A stretch of DNA of 64,000 bases, from positions 254,544,542 through 254,608,541 of the forward strand of contig OX465281.1 in assembly GCA_949987705.1 (NCBI GenBank), read 5' to 3'. This DNA is from Thereva unica. Its lineage: Eukaryota; Arthropoda; Insecta; Diptera; Therevidae. Shown in pieces: positions 20,800 to 33,469 of this stretch. Position 1 is the stretch's first letter. The number at the start of each line of letters is the position of its first letter. Below the pieces are notes generated by a model. The model was not told where the DNA came from and did not search any database. It worked only from the letters and a program-made list of their open reading frames with translations. The position numbers were made by a program, and so were the translations under genes.

Positions 20800-23380
20800 G
20801 GACCGGATCCCGGTTGTAGATCCGTTAAAGAAGCCGAAGAGCTAGCATGGTACACGAAAGGTTCCAGAAACGGAGACAGGTGTGGGTGCACTGAGATGAT
20901 TTTTTGGCGATTTGGAATATGTGGTAAATCCACCGCAAATATGGTTAATGTGACGCCTATGATGTCTGTTCTGCCTAGGTTGCAGAGATTTGGTGGAATG
21001 GGGAATTAACAAAGTGTTCTTCAGAGATGATATCATACCTTTTAGGAACGCCTATCAAGGTCTAGCTGGTATCTATGCGCCAGGAATAATAAAACTTTCA
21101 TATGTTCAATAGTCATGAGAAAAATGGCACTCAATTTTACGAGACGATTTACTTTCTAAAGTTTTCTATGCCATTGCAAATGAAGAAACGTCGCAATTCT
21201 ATCTTTTATCAAAATTCAATTTTCTTTTCTACAATTTCAAATTGAAATTGCAGAAGGAGAAATCAAACGTTTATATTTAAATTGTTTCACCTGGCATGAA
21301 TTTCACAGAATTATGGAGAAACTCCCCTTATTTGCTTGTAGATCATCGATTTGCTAACCGCATCACGGACTTTTTAACACCTGAAACATACCTCAAACAT
21401 ACCAGCCGCGATCGCCGCCTCGGACAGAGCTAGAATTCAAAGCTCGACCCATACTTAAAATCGACTGGACTATAGGCTTTGTTTACGAATTTATGTGCGC
21501 GCGCAGTTCGGTTTCATTGAATTTAAATTGCCGAGAGAAGCTCCGGAGTCTCGCACTTCTTACGCAGGTCTGGCCCGATGGCTTAACCCAGAAACCCACT
21601 TGGAGTTTGTCCACTTGCTCTTATGACCAGCTTTTATACATTGTCCGCACCTTCATGCAATTCGATTACCGTGCCTTGTGTTATAGTCAACTCTTTTCTT
21701 GTTTTTCGATGTGTTTTAACGAATTCCTTGAGAGTGAATTCACCTGGCGGAATATCAAAGGAATTTCCGGAAATAAATAAACAAGAAAAAGAGTTAAGCG
21801 GTGGAGAATAGGAGAAACTTAAACCTGCACTGATCTTGTTATCATCGCGCAAGCGGTGCGCTTTGTAATTTACACTCGGGAGTTCTATGTCGCAACTACG
21901 TCCGTTCGATTAGAGCTGGGTAATCATCAGGTAACAAGCCGCCATCATCGTGTCATTATCGGTGAGAGCTGAGCATGAAATCGGGTCAATTTGACGTAAT
22001 TTAATGATAGTATCATCAGGTATGGAGAATTAGTTAACGATATCGCGCATTAGAAATGCCGCAAAAACCCGCTGCGGCGTTTTTATATAATTCGTGAGTG
22101 AGTTGTCGTGAAATTTTTAGTTTCTCCAAAAACAACTTTTATTATTAGATGAAAAAAAAATAAAAAATTAGAAAAACAATTTCCAAGTAAAAAGAAAGTA
22201 AAATCACAATCGCACTCGGAGCACATTGTGCACCTGTCAAGGTGTCAAGAAATGCGAAGTAAAATCAGATTTCTCACTGCCGCCGGTTGTTCCAGGGCTA
22301 GGGAAATTTTCACACATTCTTTTATTAATTATCAAAATGATATGAAAAATAAAGTAAACAGTTAGCTTTATTAATTTCCAAGTCTTTCACGCCTCTTTCT
22401 AATATACATACACATAAAAATTCATTCTTACCTGGGGCGCAGACAATGCAGGAACAAAAGTGAAAGGTGACCCATTCATGATACGATTTTCACATAGATG
22501 CCCCGGCAGCGATGATGGTGGGTAATGAAAAGAAAACTTCTGTACACAAGTGAAAATCTAAAGTGGCACACACAAAAACGGCAATCAAATTGACATCTCA
22601 CCTCGGATTTCAGGTGCGGCTTTGCACAGGTAATTATTTCGCGGTTGTTCTTGTTGGCGACAATCACAGTCGCAGTCTTTTTTAATTTTTCATTATTTCC
22701 CAGGTTCACGTCTATTTTTTTGCATGATTTTCATCAATTCTGCGGAGTTCTCAGGAATTAAGGCTGAAAAAACCAATTTTTTTTCGGATACCTTTTTCCA
22801 GGTGCAATCTCTTGGGGGAAATTAGCCAAAATTATTTAATCATGTCCCAAACGACTTGGCCCAGAATTTAGTGGCGGTGAGATTGTCACCTGCGATTTCA
22901 GAGAGATGGCTATCTGCAATTTTGTTTTGACTTGGAATAATAGACCGAGTCTAGGGACAGATTGGGTGCCTAGTTAGCCAGATTCTCTGGATTTATGATG
23001 ATGAGGTATTTATGCCCCAGGTTGAGCCTGGCTGGACCCACATTCTTGTCATTGCTGAAGTTTCTTTTTTATTGCCGATCATCAAGCAAGCAAAAAACAT
23101 CTTGTATTTGATGGATTATGCTACACCGAATGATGGACTCCAATTAATTTTGTGTAACGAAACATAATTTAATGTAGGTCAACTTAATCTGATAAAATAT
23201 TTACACCTTTCCTCACCTTGGGTATATTGCAGTGCACGGTCGTTAGGTGTACTATTAATACCCGAACTCCAACCTCAGATTTGCAGATCAAACCGATTGA
23301 ACCGGTTCAGCAGTACCAATAAAGATTAACAGATTTCCCTATTGGCATCTTGAGAGGACGCAGACCTAAGAAGCTAGTAG
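20800..23380. other. no recognised gene; low-repeat DNA
   Basis: The longest open frames (95 aa or less) overlap each other on both strands and show no domain. 22,100-22,800 contains AT-rich and mixed sequence. Nothing supportable is seen. Confidence 0.5.
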
Positions 23381-23384
23381 CCTC

Positions 23385-23475
23385 ACTGCCTCAGGTGGGT
23401 CCTACTTGGATTGCCCTATATGGCCCACAAGGGTCTAACCCTTTGCGCCATAATAAATGCTCCATTTTGAAAACA
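23385..23475. repeat. dispersed repeat, copy 2
   Basis: This is the diverged partner of 9855-9970, sharing TGGATTGCCCTATA and AATGCTCCATTT at similar spacing. The family is unknown. Confidence 0.4.
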
Positions 23476-23479
23476 GAAT

Positions 23480-25590
23480 CTGAAAAATTTGAGAATTTGG
23501 GCTTGGATATGTGAGTAATAACTACGGTGGTATCCAGTGGCGTAGTAAGAAATATTTTCAGGGGGGAGAGGGTTAAATAGTTGTATGTCGAGTCCTGAAC
23601 TTTAAACATTATCCTTCAAAATTGATAAAACCTTTAGTTATGTTTTAATAGGAAAAAGACCAGAAGAAGTGTTTGTTCAGTTTACTTGTGTAAAAGTCAC
23701 AGTTCTATGTTTCTACGTTTTTCTCCAAATTTGTTGATTACTTCTTTAGCCGTTACGTCGATTTCCCTGTGAATACTCAAAAGAGCTTTAAACGCCTTAA
23801 ATTTCAAGAACTTCTTTCGTTGTTTCCTTAAGGTAGCTCCAATCTTCAAACACTCTCGGAGAAAAGGTGCTAATAAAGATTAAAGCATTGATGAATACGG
23901 GTGCGTTGGAAGATTGGACTGAAATATATTGACGGAAAGACTACCAGATCCTGAATCGCAATCCTCATTTGTGCGAGAGTCAGTGGTCCAGAACTTGCGA
24001 CTCAAACGAGAGTCCATACACGGCGAGGTATTAGTACTCCGGACCAGGCCAACCAGTAAGATAGCCAATAGGGTCATTCTATAGATGCAATAATTACATA
24101 GCGAATACTTTATCAGGGACTGGACCCACCTGGAAGGACTCCAATTAGCAGATCCGACGTTCCACCTCTTCTTGGGAGCCGACATAATTTCCAATATTAT
24201 CATGTACAGGTTAAGAGAGGGCAACGATGGAATTTCAGTAGGACAGAATAGAGTGTTTGAATGGATCATTTCTTGACAAACAGCTTCAGCGGCACAAAGA
24301 GATCCAAAACTAGAAACATTCTTTACACAAATAATCCCAGACAGCGATTTGAAGAGGTTTTGACAATTGGAGGAGCTTCCATCTATAGACCAAAATGGAC
24401 GAAAGAAGAGGCACAGTGCGAACCCCACGTGAAAATTTCGTCGAACTTTAAGACTAACCGTGGAATACCTAGAAAAGAGCTGAATAATGATCCTTCATTA
24501 CTCACGAGAGCTCCAGGTAGCTTTGAAAAGATTTCAAATAACTTGTGAGTCTTGAAATGAAATTAATCAAAAAAAAATTTGAACGGATCAGAAAGCGCAC
24601 TTTTCAATCTTAGGTTCGGGAAAGTTAACGTGAAATCAAAGATCTGTATTGTCCGAATTAATCCATGACTTTAACCCCTATTTATGAGCCACTTGCGATC
24701 CGCCTTCGAAGCACAAGCTCTATATTTCTGCTGATAATTAAAATAAATCAAACTTTAACAACTATCAGGTGATATTTCTAGTGTATTTGCTTCGCGCTGA
24801 ATGTACCACCAAAATTACAAAATGATTTTATAAATGCTCATGTTGAATTTTCTTCATTCAAAAGGCGTTTCCGGGGGGGGGGGGTTTGGGGACAGTGGTG
24901 GTGTCGAAAGTCGTTTTACCAAGCGGTCCCCTAACTGAGTACTAATCACGACCCACTCTGCTTGACCTTTGTAATCGAAACGATAGCCGGTCGTAATTTG
25001 GATAAGGCTTGCTTTATTAAAACTACTTGAAATCTTTAACCGTTTTCGAAGGAGAGCCTTACTAAGAGAAATGAGAAAATCATCCAGGATCAACGTCTTG
25101 TCTTTCGGGACGTACTTAGAATGAGTTTATCCACCTCATGGCATCAACTGTTCATTAAAATGCACTTCAACGCATTCATGAAGCAGAGTATTTTGGTCTT
25201 ATGTTTGATTCGACACCTGATCAGGTGCAACGCGAGCAGATGTCAAAAGTAATAAGATACATATGTGGACAGAGATTTTGAAAACAAACTGCCCAGACTA
25301 AAGAATCGGCTTGGTTTTATTCAAGCAAACTTAAAAGATGCAAGGATCCTTGTGGACGTCATGTTTATCCAACTAAATAATGGAATTGATTTGATTTGCA
25401 GGATTCATCGCCGGGGTAGAACGGGGTAGAACGAGAGGAGCGGTCGCTCTAGGCGTCAGGTTTGCAAGGCGGCGCCAAAATAAATGCGAACAATTTCGAG
25501 CGAAAAACAAAATTTTGATAGCCCCAGGCCCAGGCGGTAGAGTACACTTGTGTTTCTTATAACCAGCCAAATGTATGTACTCATTAATAA
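23480..25590. other. no recognised gene
   Basis: A 182-codon minus-strand frame at 23,880-24,428 has no recognisable domain and overlaps other open frames. 24,920-24,975 carries a GTCCCCTAACTGAGTACTAA block related to 14,165-14,185 (probable LINE). A G/C homopolymer of about 10 bases lies at 24,872-24,883. Confidence 0.45.
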
Positions 25591-26057
25591 GCCTATTCGC
25601 TTACTTCAAATGGGATCCCTCGGGATCCCATTTGCGCCCATTTCGTGTTCGCTTACTTTTTCGGGCTCGAAAAAGAGGGGAAATTTTCGCTTCCCCTCTT
25701 GCCAATTTGTGCCAGAGGTTTTGAGTCCCGGCGATTGTGGATTGCTGTTTGTAGTGTATTTGAATTGTCAAAAGGAACTGTCAATTATCATGTTAAATCA
25801 AAACGATTACGACGTGATGAAAATAAGTTCTTTATTTGGTGCCTAGTTACAAGATTTTAAATAATTTCATGCATAAATTATTAGTTTCAATAGCTTTATG
25901 TCATTAATTTGAAGACCCAAGTGATTTATAGGTTAGATTTGCAAAAATCATCCCAGAAAGTGTTCGCTTACTTTCATATTTTTATCCCCACTCTTCAATT
26001 TTATTGTCAAAAATCTCGGGATCCCGATGGATCCCATTTGAAGTAAGCGAACAGGCC
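25591..26057. mobile_element. inverted-repeat element (MITE) with TAA flanks
   Basis: The 467-bp element is flanked by TAA (25,588-25,590 and 26,058-26,060). Its roughly 39-bp near-perfect inverted ends read CCTATTCGCTTACTTC / CCTGTTCGCTTACTTC followed by AAATGGGATCC and TCGGGATCCC. GTTCGCTTACTTT recurs internally near both ends, as subterminal repeats often do. The TAA duplication is of the PIF/Harbinger type, but the superfamily is inferred. No coding capacity is seen. Confidence 0.65.
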
Positions 26058-26059
26058 TA

Positions 26060-27030
26060 ATATGACTCAAGCATGCATAAGCAGGGAACGCTGACCTTAA
26101 GACCAACCGTGCATGGCCTTAGGCCACATTTTCGGAATCCCTTTTCAATGAGGGCAGTCTGAGCCCGCAAACCGGGGAAGAATTCGCTGCGATCACTTGC
26201 GGGCACCTCCTACTCTATCGGATAGGCAACCCGAAAAAATTACTCTTTGAGAAGGCGCAGCCCTAAATCGTTTTAGACGATTTTTGGAAGCTGGCCTTAC
26301 GTGGCCCCTGAGTAAAAGTGGTCTCCCAATCTTCTTAAAAAGAAGTTAGATCGTCTGGATCTTCCCCAGGCAACAATAATCTGGTGAAAAGGGTGAAGAC
26401 TAAGGATTGCTGTGCGCCTGGGGTAGCTGGCCATCACTTCCATGAACTCGGCCATGGCCACGTGACTGAGAATTGTGATGGGTCGCTTGAGCTCTGGGAA
26501 GAAGTAGTGTATAGCTATAGAGGAGGACAAGCTATCGCAAAGCCATGGGCGGTTGGATACTTCGCGGCGGCAACAAAAGACCCTATGAGAACACATACAG
26601 GAGTGGAGAGTACTCCATAAAGTGCACCGGCCAGCATTCATAGAGATGACGTTCTCTCGTTCAGTCTATTGACGAGCTGAAGTGGACGGGAAGTCAAATT
26701 GGCTACAAGTTTGACGGCTCTACAATCTGAATACACTCCCGATTCTGAGCCGATGTCATTCAGTTTTGCATCCCTAAGTTCTGAGCGTACTCGTCTACCC
26801 CATCCTTTTAGCGGAGGTTAGGTCTTCCTCGCTGCCGCCACCACTCAAGCTAGATGCCCCGCCACCAGGTAGGCTAGCGAGCTTTCTTTTCCTCACAAAA
26901 TCTAGGACCATAGCTGCCCACAGTCATACTTACAATATGCCCTCAGCTACCGCCAGCACCTCGTGAGGAGCCACAACCATTTCCGTTCCGACCACCTGGG
27001 AAGCATAAACCCCGTGGTTACCAAGTGAAG
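26060..27030. other. decayed repeat region
   Basis: No intact gene is present. About 26,690-26,790 reads, inverted, like the LINE 3' UTR at 20,700-20,785 (ATTCTGAGCCGATGTC, TTCTGAGCG, CTCGTCTACC). The short frames at 26,297-26,641 lack domains. Confidence 0.4.
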
Positions 27031-27039
27031 ATCCGCCCG

Positions 27040-27930
27040 AGGTGTATAAATGTCTCAAAGAGCTTGACGTCAATAATTCCACTGGCCCCGACAAAATCCC
27101 CCCTATGGTACTCAAAAAATGTGCCTCACCTTTGGCTAAACCCCTGCGCAAACTTTTTGCCCTGTCTTACTTCTCCGGAGTGTATCCCGACTCTTGGAAA
27201 CTAGCTCATGTTCAGCCCATTCCCAAAAAAGGTGAAGCCAGCGACCCTTTAAACTACCCCCCAATAGCAATTACTCCTGTTCTCTCCAAAATCATGGAGA
27301 CAGAAAAAATCTACTGGCGACCTTCTTGTGTGTCTGACTGAGGCTCTCAACCAAAACATCCATCGTTTCGGTGAATCTGGTTTGGTTGCTCTAGATATAT
27401 CCAAGGCTTTCCACAGAGTATGGCATCCCGCTCTGCTGTCTAAACTCCAAGCTATTGCTATCGGCTCAGTTCTTAGGAATTGGATTGAGAGCTTTCTTTC
27501 TAGCCGTTCAATCATGGTAGTGTTGGATGGCGTCGAATCCAACCCTCATTCCATCTCGGCCGGCTCTCCCCAAGGCCCGATTCTCTCATCTGCCCTCTTT
27601 CTTATATTCATTAATGATCTGCTCTCAATCCCCTCCAACCCACTTCACAGTTTCGCCGATGACGGTACTCTGCGTTACTCCGACACTTTCGATAATATAG
27701 GACAAGCACGTGCCAGACCTTGTCCCGTAGACCGTAATATCTTAGAGTTCAAACGCAAGGTTCATCGAGATCTACTCACGCACCCTCCAGACCCCTAACC
27801 TATCCTTTCACCTCTATCCTTCAAATCAAGCTTACTACTAGACACTGACCATGACTTGAACGACATGACAGACATGTAGTACAAAGGGTGATTCCTAAGC
27901 TTGAATTTACCACATAAAAAAAAGGAGTCT
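27040..27930 (+). mobile_element. LINE RT domain with 3' tail (best copy)
   Basis: Frames give TGPDKIPPMVLKKCASPLAKP, PDSWKLAHVQPIPKKGE and PIAITPVLSKIME. After a break near 27,300 come LVALDISKAFHRVWH (catalytic Asp), SAGSPQGPILSSALF, FINDLLSIPSNPL and HSFADDGTLRYSDTF (FADD catalytic box). It is a non-LTR RT of CR1/Jockey-like appearance. The clade was not resolved. The 3' tail (CTTACTACTAGACACTG, CATGACTTGAACGAC, CAAAGGGTGATTCCTAAGCTTG, A-rich end) recurs at 6,190, 15,300, 33,410, 51,880 and 59,640. One frameshift and the lost 5' part make it inactive. Confidence 0.8.
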
Positions 27931-27934
27931 GCTC

Positions 27935-30900
27935 CGGAAATGATAAAGATCTTCAAGACATGCTGATCAGGTTGTCCATGTGCTGGGAAAAATGAAATTT
28001 AGCATTTTATGTCACCCCTGAATATTTAGTTTATTGTGAGAAGCCTAAAGATCAGACCAGATCACTCAATTTTGGTATTAGGTGGCAATGATCTTGGTGA
28101 ATGGCACCAGATCTGATTTGTCAGGATCAACACTGAGTCCTTCACTAGCGCACCATCTCTAACAGCATCTGCATAGAATGAAAGCGCGATGCCGAAAGCA
28201 AGAGGACACTCTACCAGCTGGTCACGCGATATCAAAAGTACTTGGACCGTTCTACTGAGAGTCGACTTCGACAGACTTATACCCAATTCGGAAAAATTAA
28301 TTAAGAAAAAGAGTGAAGGCGTCAGATACGATCTCAAACAGTCCTCGTTTTGCCGTACTGTGGAGAGTAGGAAACTTGTCCTATTTCCATTCCAGAGATT
28401 CAACGTTTCTAGAACCAGGACATAATAAAGTCGAAAAACATATGAAAGACTATAGTGAAAAGGAAGGTGGTGGCTGGTTTGGAAACCCATATAAACGTTA
28501 GGCGGGAACCTGGCCTTAACTTTGAGCTTTCTATCTTCCAACAAACAAGAAAACCTCATTCACATGTGCACGGATGGTCCCTCGCCCCTCAATTCAAAGA
28601 GTGGGTATGTTTGGCACGCGAACTTCTAAAGAAAACACAATATTAATCACTTTTCTTAAATACGATTAAATCGCAAAATAATAGGTGCAATTATAAAAAA
28701 CTTTTCGCATAGTACTAAGTCTGCACCAACAGCGAAAAATTGTTTCTCCATCGATGTCAATCGGCTTGACAAATCCTCCTCAGCGGCTAATACCACTTCT
28801 TACCATTTACCATTAATGGCTTCGCAGTCGCATAAACTTCACGTTTCCCTTCCCAAAAGCGTCTTAATTGCAATCTTCCACACTTTTTCTTCTGTAATCT
28901 GCAATTTTTCGTCAATCCCTCTGCAGGCCGCCGGCGATAAAAACGTCATTATTGTTCGCCGCAGGAAGGTGCTCATCGTTCGGGCCAACAAAAAGCACAT
29001 TCGTCACTATTAAGAACTTGTCAAAGCTGACGACCAGAAAGAATCTGATGGACGAGGCGCATCCTATGAGCTGTGCTGAATCGGGTAATACCTGTGGCAA
29101 CGATTGAATTGTTTCCATGATTGATGAAGTTCACGCCGATATCGAACGTAATCGGTTTAGGTAAGACCCAGGTGCGACGAACTTCATCAATCCGCCATTG
29201 AATTGGGTCACCGGCAAAAAAGTAATCCAACCTGATTGTCTTCTGGTGTTAGCTCCGGTGGCATCTCCCTGCGCCTCCCTGCTGACGAAGGTGAATTTTC
29301 GTGGTGGACGTAGAGTTCGTTTCCTGCAACTTTCGTTGGAATTAAGAAAAGGTCCAGCACAACATCTTGACCCCGAAGCAGGGAATTGAGGGCATATTGG
29401 CACGCATTCAATGCAAGACTTATGGACGACGGACTGGCATGGGTTTTTAATGAAAGTCTGGGCCGTGCCTTTCGCCCGTCCGGCCGGGGAGAATATTAAT
29501 TTCCGCAATCACGTCCCAGCCCAACGCGCGGCGCGGTATTGACATTTCATTCAATTTGTGGCAATAGTGCCCCCGGGGAGCTAATTACAGGCTGATCCAG
29601 GGCTTTGTTCCAGTTTGATGGGAATGCAGCAACCGGTTGACAAGGAAGTGAATAAATGGTGATTAATTAATCCGAGGGAGCCGCCCGCCCGCCCATCGGA
29701 CGCTCCTCAATATGCATAGCAAAGTGCTGGATGATTGCAGGATTATTGAAGCTCTTATTGAAATGAAAGTTTGGACTCTGGCAATCTCTCACTCTGATCT
29801 CCGTAATAGCACGACATTGAAATATTAGCGCAATCTGCTTCGGGTATTAGAGACGAATCAGATCGATAATTTCTTTTTACTTTTTGATGTGCTACATTAA
29901 GCCCCGGGATGTTGGCAAATTGGCTTTTATTGGCGGAGGTAGATTAGATGGATTAGGTAGGGAAAAGTACATCGGATTTTATAAACGGAAGTATAAAGAA
30001 TTTAATGCAAAAAAAATGTACCATTGAGAAAACTGCGGCGACAGTTCTACTTTCGCAGATATTTTCCCTTTGAATAAAATTCAAAAATTCTAGAGATTGA
30101 CTTGGGAGAAGGCTCCGTTTCAAATGTCAATCAATACATGATCGAACAATTGAACGTCACCTACAAATCAAAGTATGCTTGATAACCTTACTCAGCAGCT
30201 TTGTCTCCTTTAGTATTCTCCTCCATCTGCATCTGTCCAATCTACTATTTGCCCTTAAGTCTTAGTTTTTTTCTGAAAGATTGGAATATTGTCGCTACAG
30301 TAAGATTTGGGTCTATTAATTCTTCTGGGCGCCTTTCGTTCGTGTTTGCAAAACCTAATGAAGGGCCCAATCGGGATCATCTCTGACCATATGTCTTAAC
30401 CACCGCAAACATTGTATTTTAATCCATTCACTAAAATTCAGGGTGTTGAGATAAATAAAGAGAAAAAGCTGAGAAATCATGAGTCAAATGGAATATTTGC
30501 TAAATCTTTGGGCGGTGCACCTTTCCATACGATCGAAGTAGACAAGGTCTACGACACTCTTTTTGGTATTGGGTTGAATCTATGCCGGGAACTTGTATCT
30601 GAGGCACTATATAGCAAAATTAAATGTCCACATGGGAAAGTCTTTTTTTTCCTTTCAGTAACTAGACGTAAAACTTCTAGAGCTTTTGAGCGGCACAAAC
30701 TGCTTCGCCTAAGGATACGCTTCTTCTTTTTCTTTGAATCGTTAGCTGACGGTCCGAGAGGAACGTCTCCGAAACGGATACCCTGCTGTCGGTGCCGCTT
30801 TAAAAAATACGGTTTCTTGCCTAGTTTCCTCGGTTTCCCGATTCTGGTCAATTCAGCAGGTCGACCACCCGTCTCCCTTCACACCCTGGACTTGGGACCA

Positions 30901-30945
30901 GACGACGACAGAGTTCTAGGGTTATGCATATCACAAAACGTGGAA
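27935..30945. other. no recognised gene; low-repeat DNA
   Basis: 28,700-29,820 is relatively GC-rich, with long frames open on both strands at once (for example 29,131-29,508 on the minus strand), as expected from composition. No domain, signal peptide or splice-consistent exon chain was recognised. It may be regulatory or intronic. Confidence 0.5.
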
Positions 30946-30947
30946 AG

Positions 30948-31205
30948 GGCTAAAAGCTTGTAAAAGCTTAAGATCTTTTATTTCAAAAGCTCAAAAGCTT
31001 TTAAAAGCTTTAATACTCGAAAGCTTATAAAAGCTTTAAAGCTCGAAAGCTCTTTTGAAGCGTTAAAAAGCTTAAAAGCTTTGTGGCTTTTAAAAATTTG
31101 AGAGCTTTAAAAAGATTAGAGCTTTTAAAATATTTTATTTTAAAAGATTAAACGTTCTTTAATTTTAAAAGTTGTTATTTTAAAACGTTGAAAGTTTCTA
31201 TCTTA
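30948..31205. repeat. degenerate AAAAGCTT tandem array
   Basis: About 250 bases are built from AAAAGCTT / AAAGCTTTTAAAAGC-like words at irregular 10-25 base spacing, grading to AAAAGATTA and AAACGTT at the right end. The self-complementary AAGCTT core gives many possible hairpins. It looks like a small, decaying satellite. Confidence 0.75.
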
Positions 31206-31619
31206 GGATTGAAAGCCTCTGACAGGCGGTCGTACACATGATGGTATGATTTCCATTCCCACGAAAAAAATGTAGGTAAAAAGGCAGACAAGCATCGATA
31301 AAGTTCCTTTTGTTACACAGTGCTCGTGGGAAAATTTACTTAAGGCAGTATGTTTGCAAAGACTTTAAATCCAGCCCTTAATATGGTTATACTTATAACT
31401 CCATTCATTAAGTTTTCAAAGCTTTCTTAAGCACAGGGTCCAATTATAGCCAGAACAATGAACGAAAATTTTCGGTTTGTCTCTTTAGCTTGACCCTTGT
31501 CGTTGTTGCGTTGTGAGGTAGTCTGTTAGAGAAGATACACATTATTTTTTTAATATTGAAACTCTACTGGCAATATTTAGGTCTTTTCTTCTCCATTATG
31601 TCATACTACCGCCACGACT

Positions 31620-31780
31620 CATGCGCCTGTTGGACGCTAACCTTTATGTATACATACACACATACATCCATATAAATACCATCCATATGCATAATATGGA
31701 TCTAAGCATTCATGAAACTAAGCATCCTCGACTTTACCCTCCCCCATTGGACTGGCTACTAAGCATTACATCAAGCGGGT
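31620..31780. other. simple-repeat-containing spacer
   Basis: It contains a CATACA/TACATACAC microsatellite-like run (about 31,645-31,680). No gene is recognised. Confidence 0.4.
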
Positions 31781-33110
31781 CGTTCAGTTTTATTCAGCTG
31801 CTACTGCTAGTGGCATTTCTACGCATTTCTCTATATCTTTCAGCTTCTTCCACCCTTAAGTTTCTAAGGATGGCCACTTTTCTCCACATTTCCTCGCACC
31901 TCATCATGTGGCCTAGGATTATTTGCGGCGTTAGAGACGCTTCAGCCATTTCTTCTGATTGCCTTTTCGTCGGTGAATTTCGAGCAGCTAGAGAAGACGT
32001 GCTCTGCGTCTTTTTCTACCCCTGGGCATACCGGGCAAAACGGTGAATCGCCGTGCCCGGAAGAAGGTCCCCTCAGGAACTGGGTCCCATGTCCCCTCAG
32101 GAACTGGGTGAGATCTTAACTCACTCCTCCATGCTCCCACGTAACCCACATCTCCAAGTTAAGGATATGTCTGTGGATCCAACGACCCTTGACAGACTCG
32201 TCCCACTTTATTTGCCACTTCCTTACGGACTCGCAGTGTGCATTCTGCCGTCGAACCTTTTTTTCCTCAACCATATTCTGGGTCATAAAGACGCATGCCT
32301 TCTCTAGCCAGAATGTCAATGGTTATCATCCCGGCTAAAATGCAGGCCGCATTTTCGACACTAGCTTTCTCCGTTTGTTGATCAGCACCGCTTCAGTTCT
32401 CAGCTCAGCAAGTTTCAGTCCAGCGCGTTCGAACCGCGGTTTTACATCCCAGATCCCTTCGTCCGCATACAACTCGATGTCATCTGAGCGTTTTCCTACA
32501 ACCACTACCCCGATGTCATCCGCGAACCTGATGGTCACTGCTTCTTTTGGAAGGTGAAGCCCCAACACATCATTGAACGCATTTTTTATGTCTAGGGTTA
32601 TCAGTGGTTTTTCTCTATGACACCTCTTGCTATGCCCACTATCATATTGACTTCATCAGTCATTTATCTTGCCTTTCTATAGCCAAATTGCTTATACGGC
32701 CACCTACCCTTTCGACGCTGGGGAGTATCGAAAACCGGCTCGAAAAGTTTGCATATCGGTCTGAGCGACGATGGATTCTCTAAAGGTTTGTTCGGCGTCG
32801 GTAGAAGCACTAGTTCCTGTTGTTTCCATCGCTCTGAGAAGATCCCCTCGCTCAGACACACTGTGAAGACTTCAGCAAACCTATTTGGGGCTATCGTGCC
32901 TGATCTTAAGGCCCCCATACACGGTCCAATTGGTTGTACAGCGAAGTGCAGTTGTACAACCAAAACTATCGATTGTGGGCCGGTCGGCCGATCAAAATAC
33001 ATTGCGCTTATAGGTTTGATGAAAATCTGGTTGTACAGCCAATTTGACCGTGTATGGGGGCCTTTAGCCGCTTTGTTTGGTATGCCAACCATGCCAGGGC
33101 CTTATTGACG
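31780..33110 (-). mobile_element. R1-clade-like LINE ORF2 fragment, antisense
   Basis: Read on the minus strand from 33,110 down: GIPNKA, then (after an inserted MITE) APNRFAEVFTVCLSEGIF, WKQQELVLLPTPNKP, SSLRPICKLFE and KQFGYRKAR. Next come IRFADDIGVVVVGK (catalytic FADD) and KGRWIHR, a break, then FCPVCPGVEKDAEHVF (zinc knuckle C-x2-C..H) and a C-terminal tail near 31,790. This order matches R1-type ORF2. There are several frameshifts and internal losses, and the fragment is disrupted by the element at 32,909-33,064. Confidence 0.75.
32909..33064. mobile_element. 156-bp MITE with TA target duplication, inside R1-like LINE
   Basis: Inverted ends AGGCCCCCATACACGGTC / GACCGTGTATGGGGGCCTT are flanked by TA (32,907-32,908 and 33,065-33,066). 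GGTTGTACAGCGAA and TGGTTGTACAGCCAA are also inverted relatives inside. It interrupts the LINE between the GIPNKA and APNRF codons, so it is younger than the LINE copy. It is probably the same family as 38,490-38,634. Confidence 0.75.
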
Positions 33111-33404
33111 GCTACCTTCTGCTATCGGGTTAAAGTAGGTTTGTTTTTATCATCACAATGGGTCTATCCCTTTGGACTAAGTGTTTGGGCTGTCCCTGCA
33201 GTCCTTGTTTTTACACACTTTACGGTGAGGAAGCTAGTTTGTAAATATAACAAGTCGACTGTGACTGTGACCTTCAAACTAAATTTCTCCTAGTATTGTT
33301 TCTAATGCTACTATAATCTTGGGCTTGGAATTATTCAGATAGTCTTGGTCTTGGACCTTCTAAGACAAGACAAGACCAAGACTATTTTTGTTCATAACTG
33401 ACTG

Positions 33405-33460
33405 GAAGTGCGAAGGGTGACTACTAAGCTTACTTTTTCCACATGAGTAAAAATCGTCTT
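33405..33460 (+). mobile_element. LINE 3' tail fragment
   Basis: GCGAAGGGTGACTACTAAGCTTAC, then CCACATGAGTAAAA, is a short diverged match to the tail at 27,870-27,920. Confidence 0.35.
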
Positions 33461-33469
33461 CACTTTCAA

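Noticed and set aside
23880..24428. 182-codon open frame on the minus strand
   Set aside because: It has no recognisable domain, an odd Ser/Leu/Cys-rich composition and an overlapping plus-strand frame. It is probably chance.
26297..26641. 114-codon open frame on the minus strand
   Set aside because: It lies in a decayed repeat region, with no motif recognised on either strand.
28062..28559. 165-codon open frame on the minus strand
   Set aside because: It has no domain, several overlapping frames on the other strand and no splice or start support.
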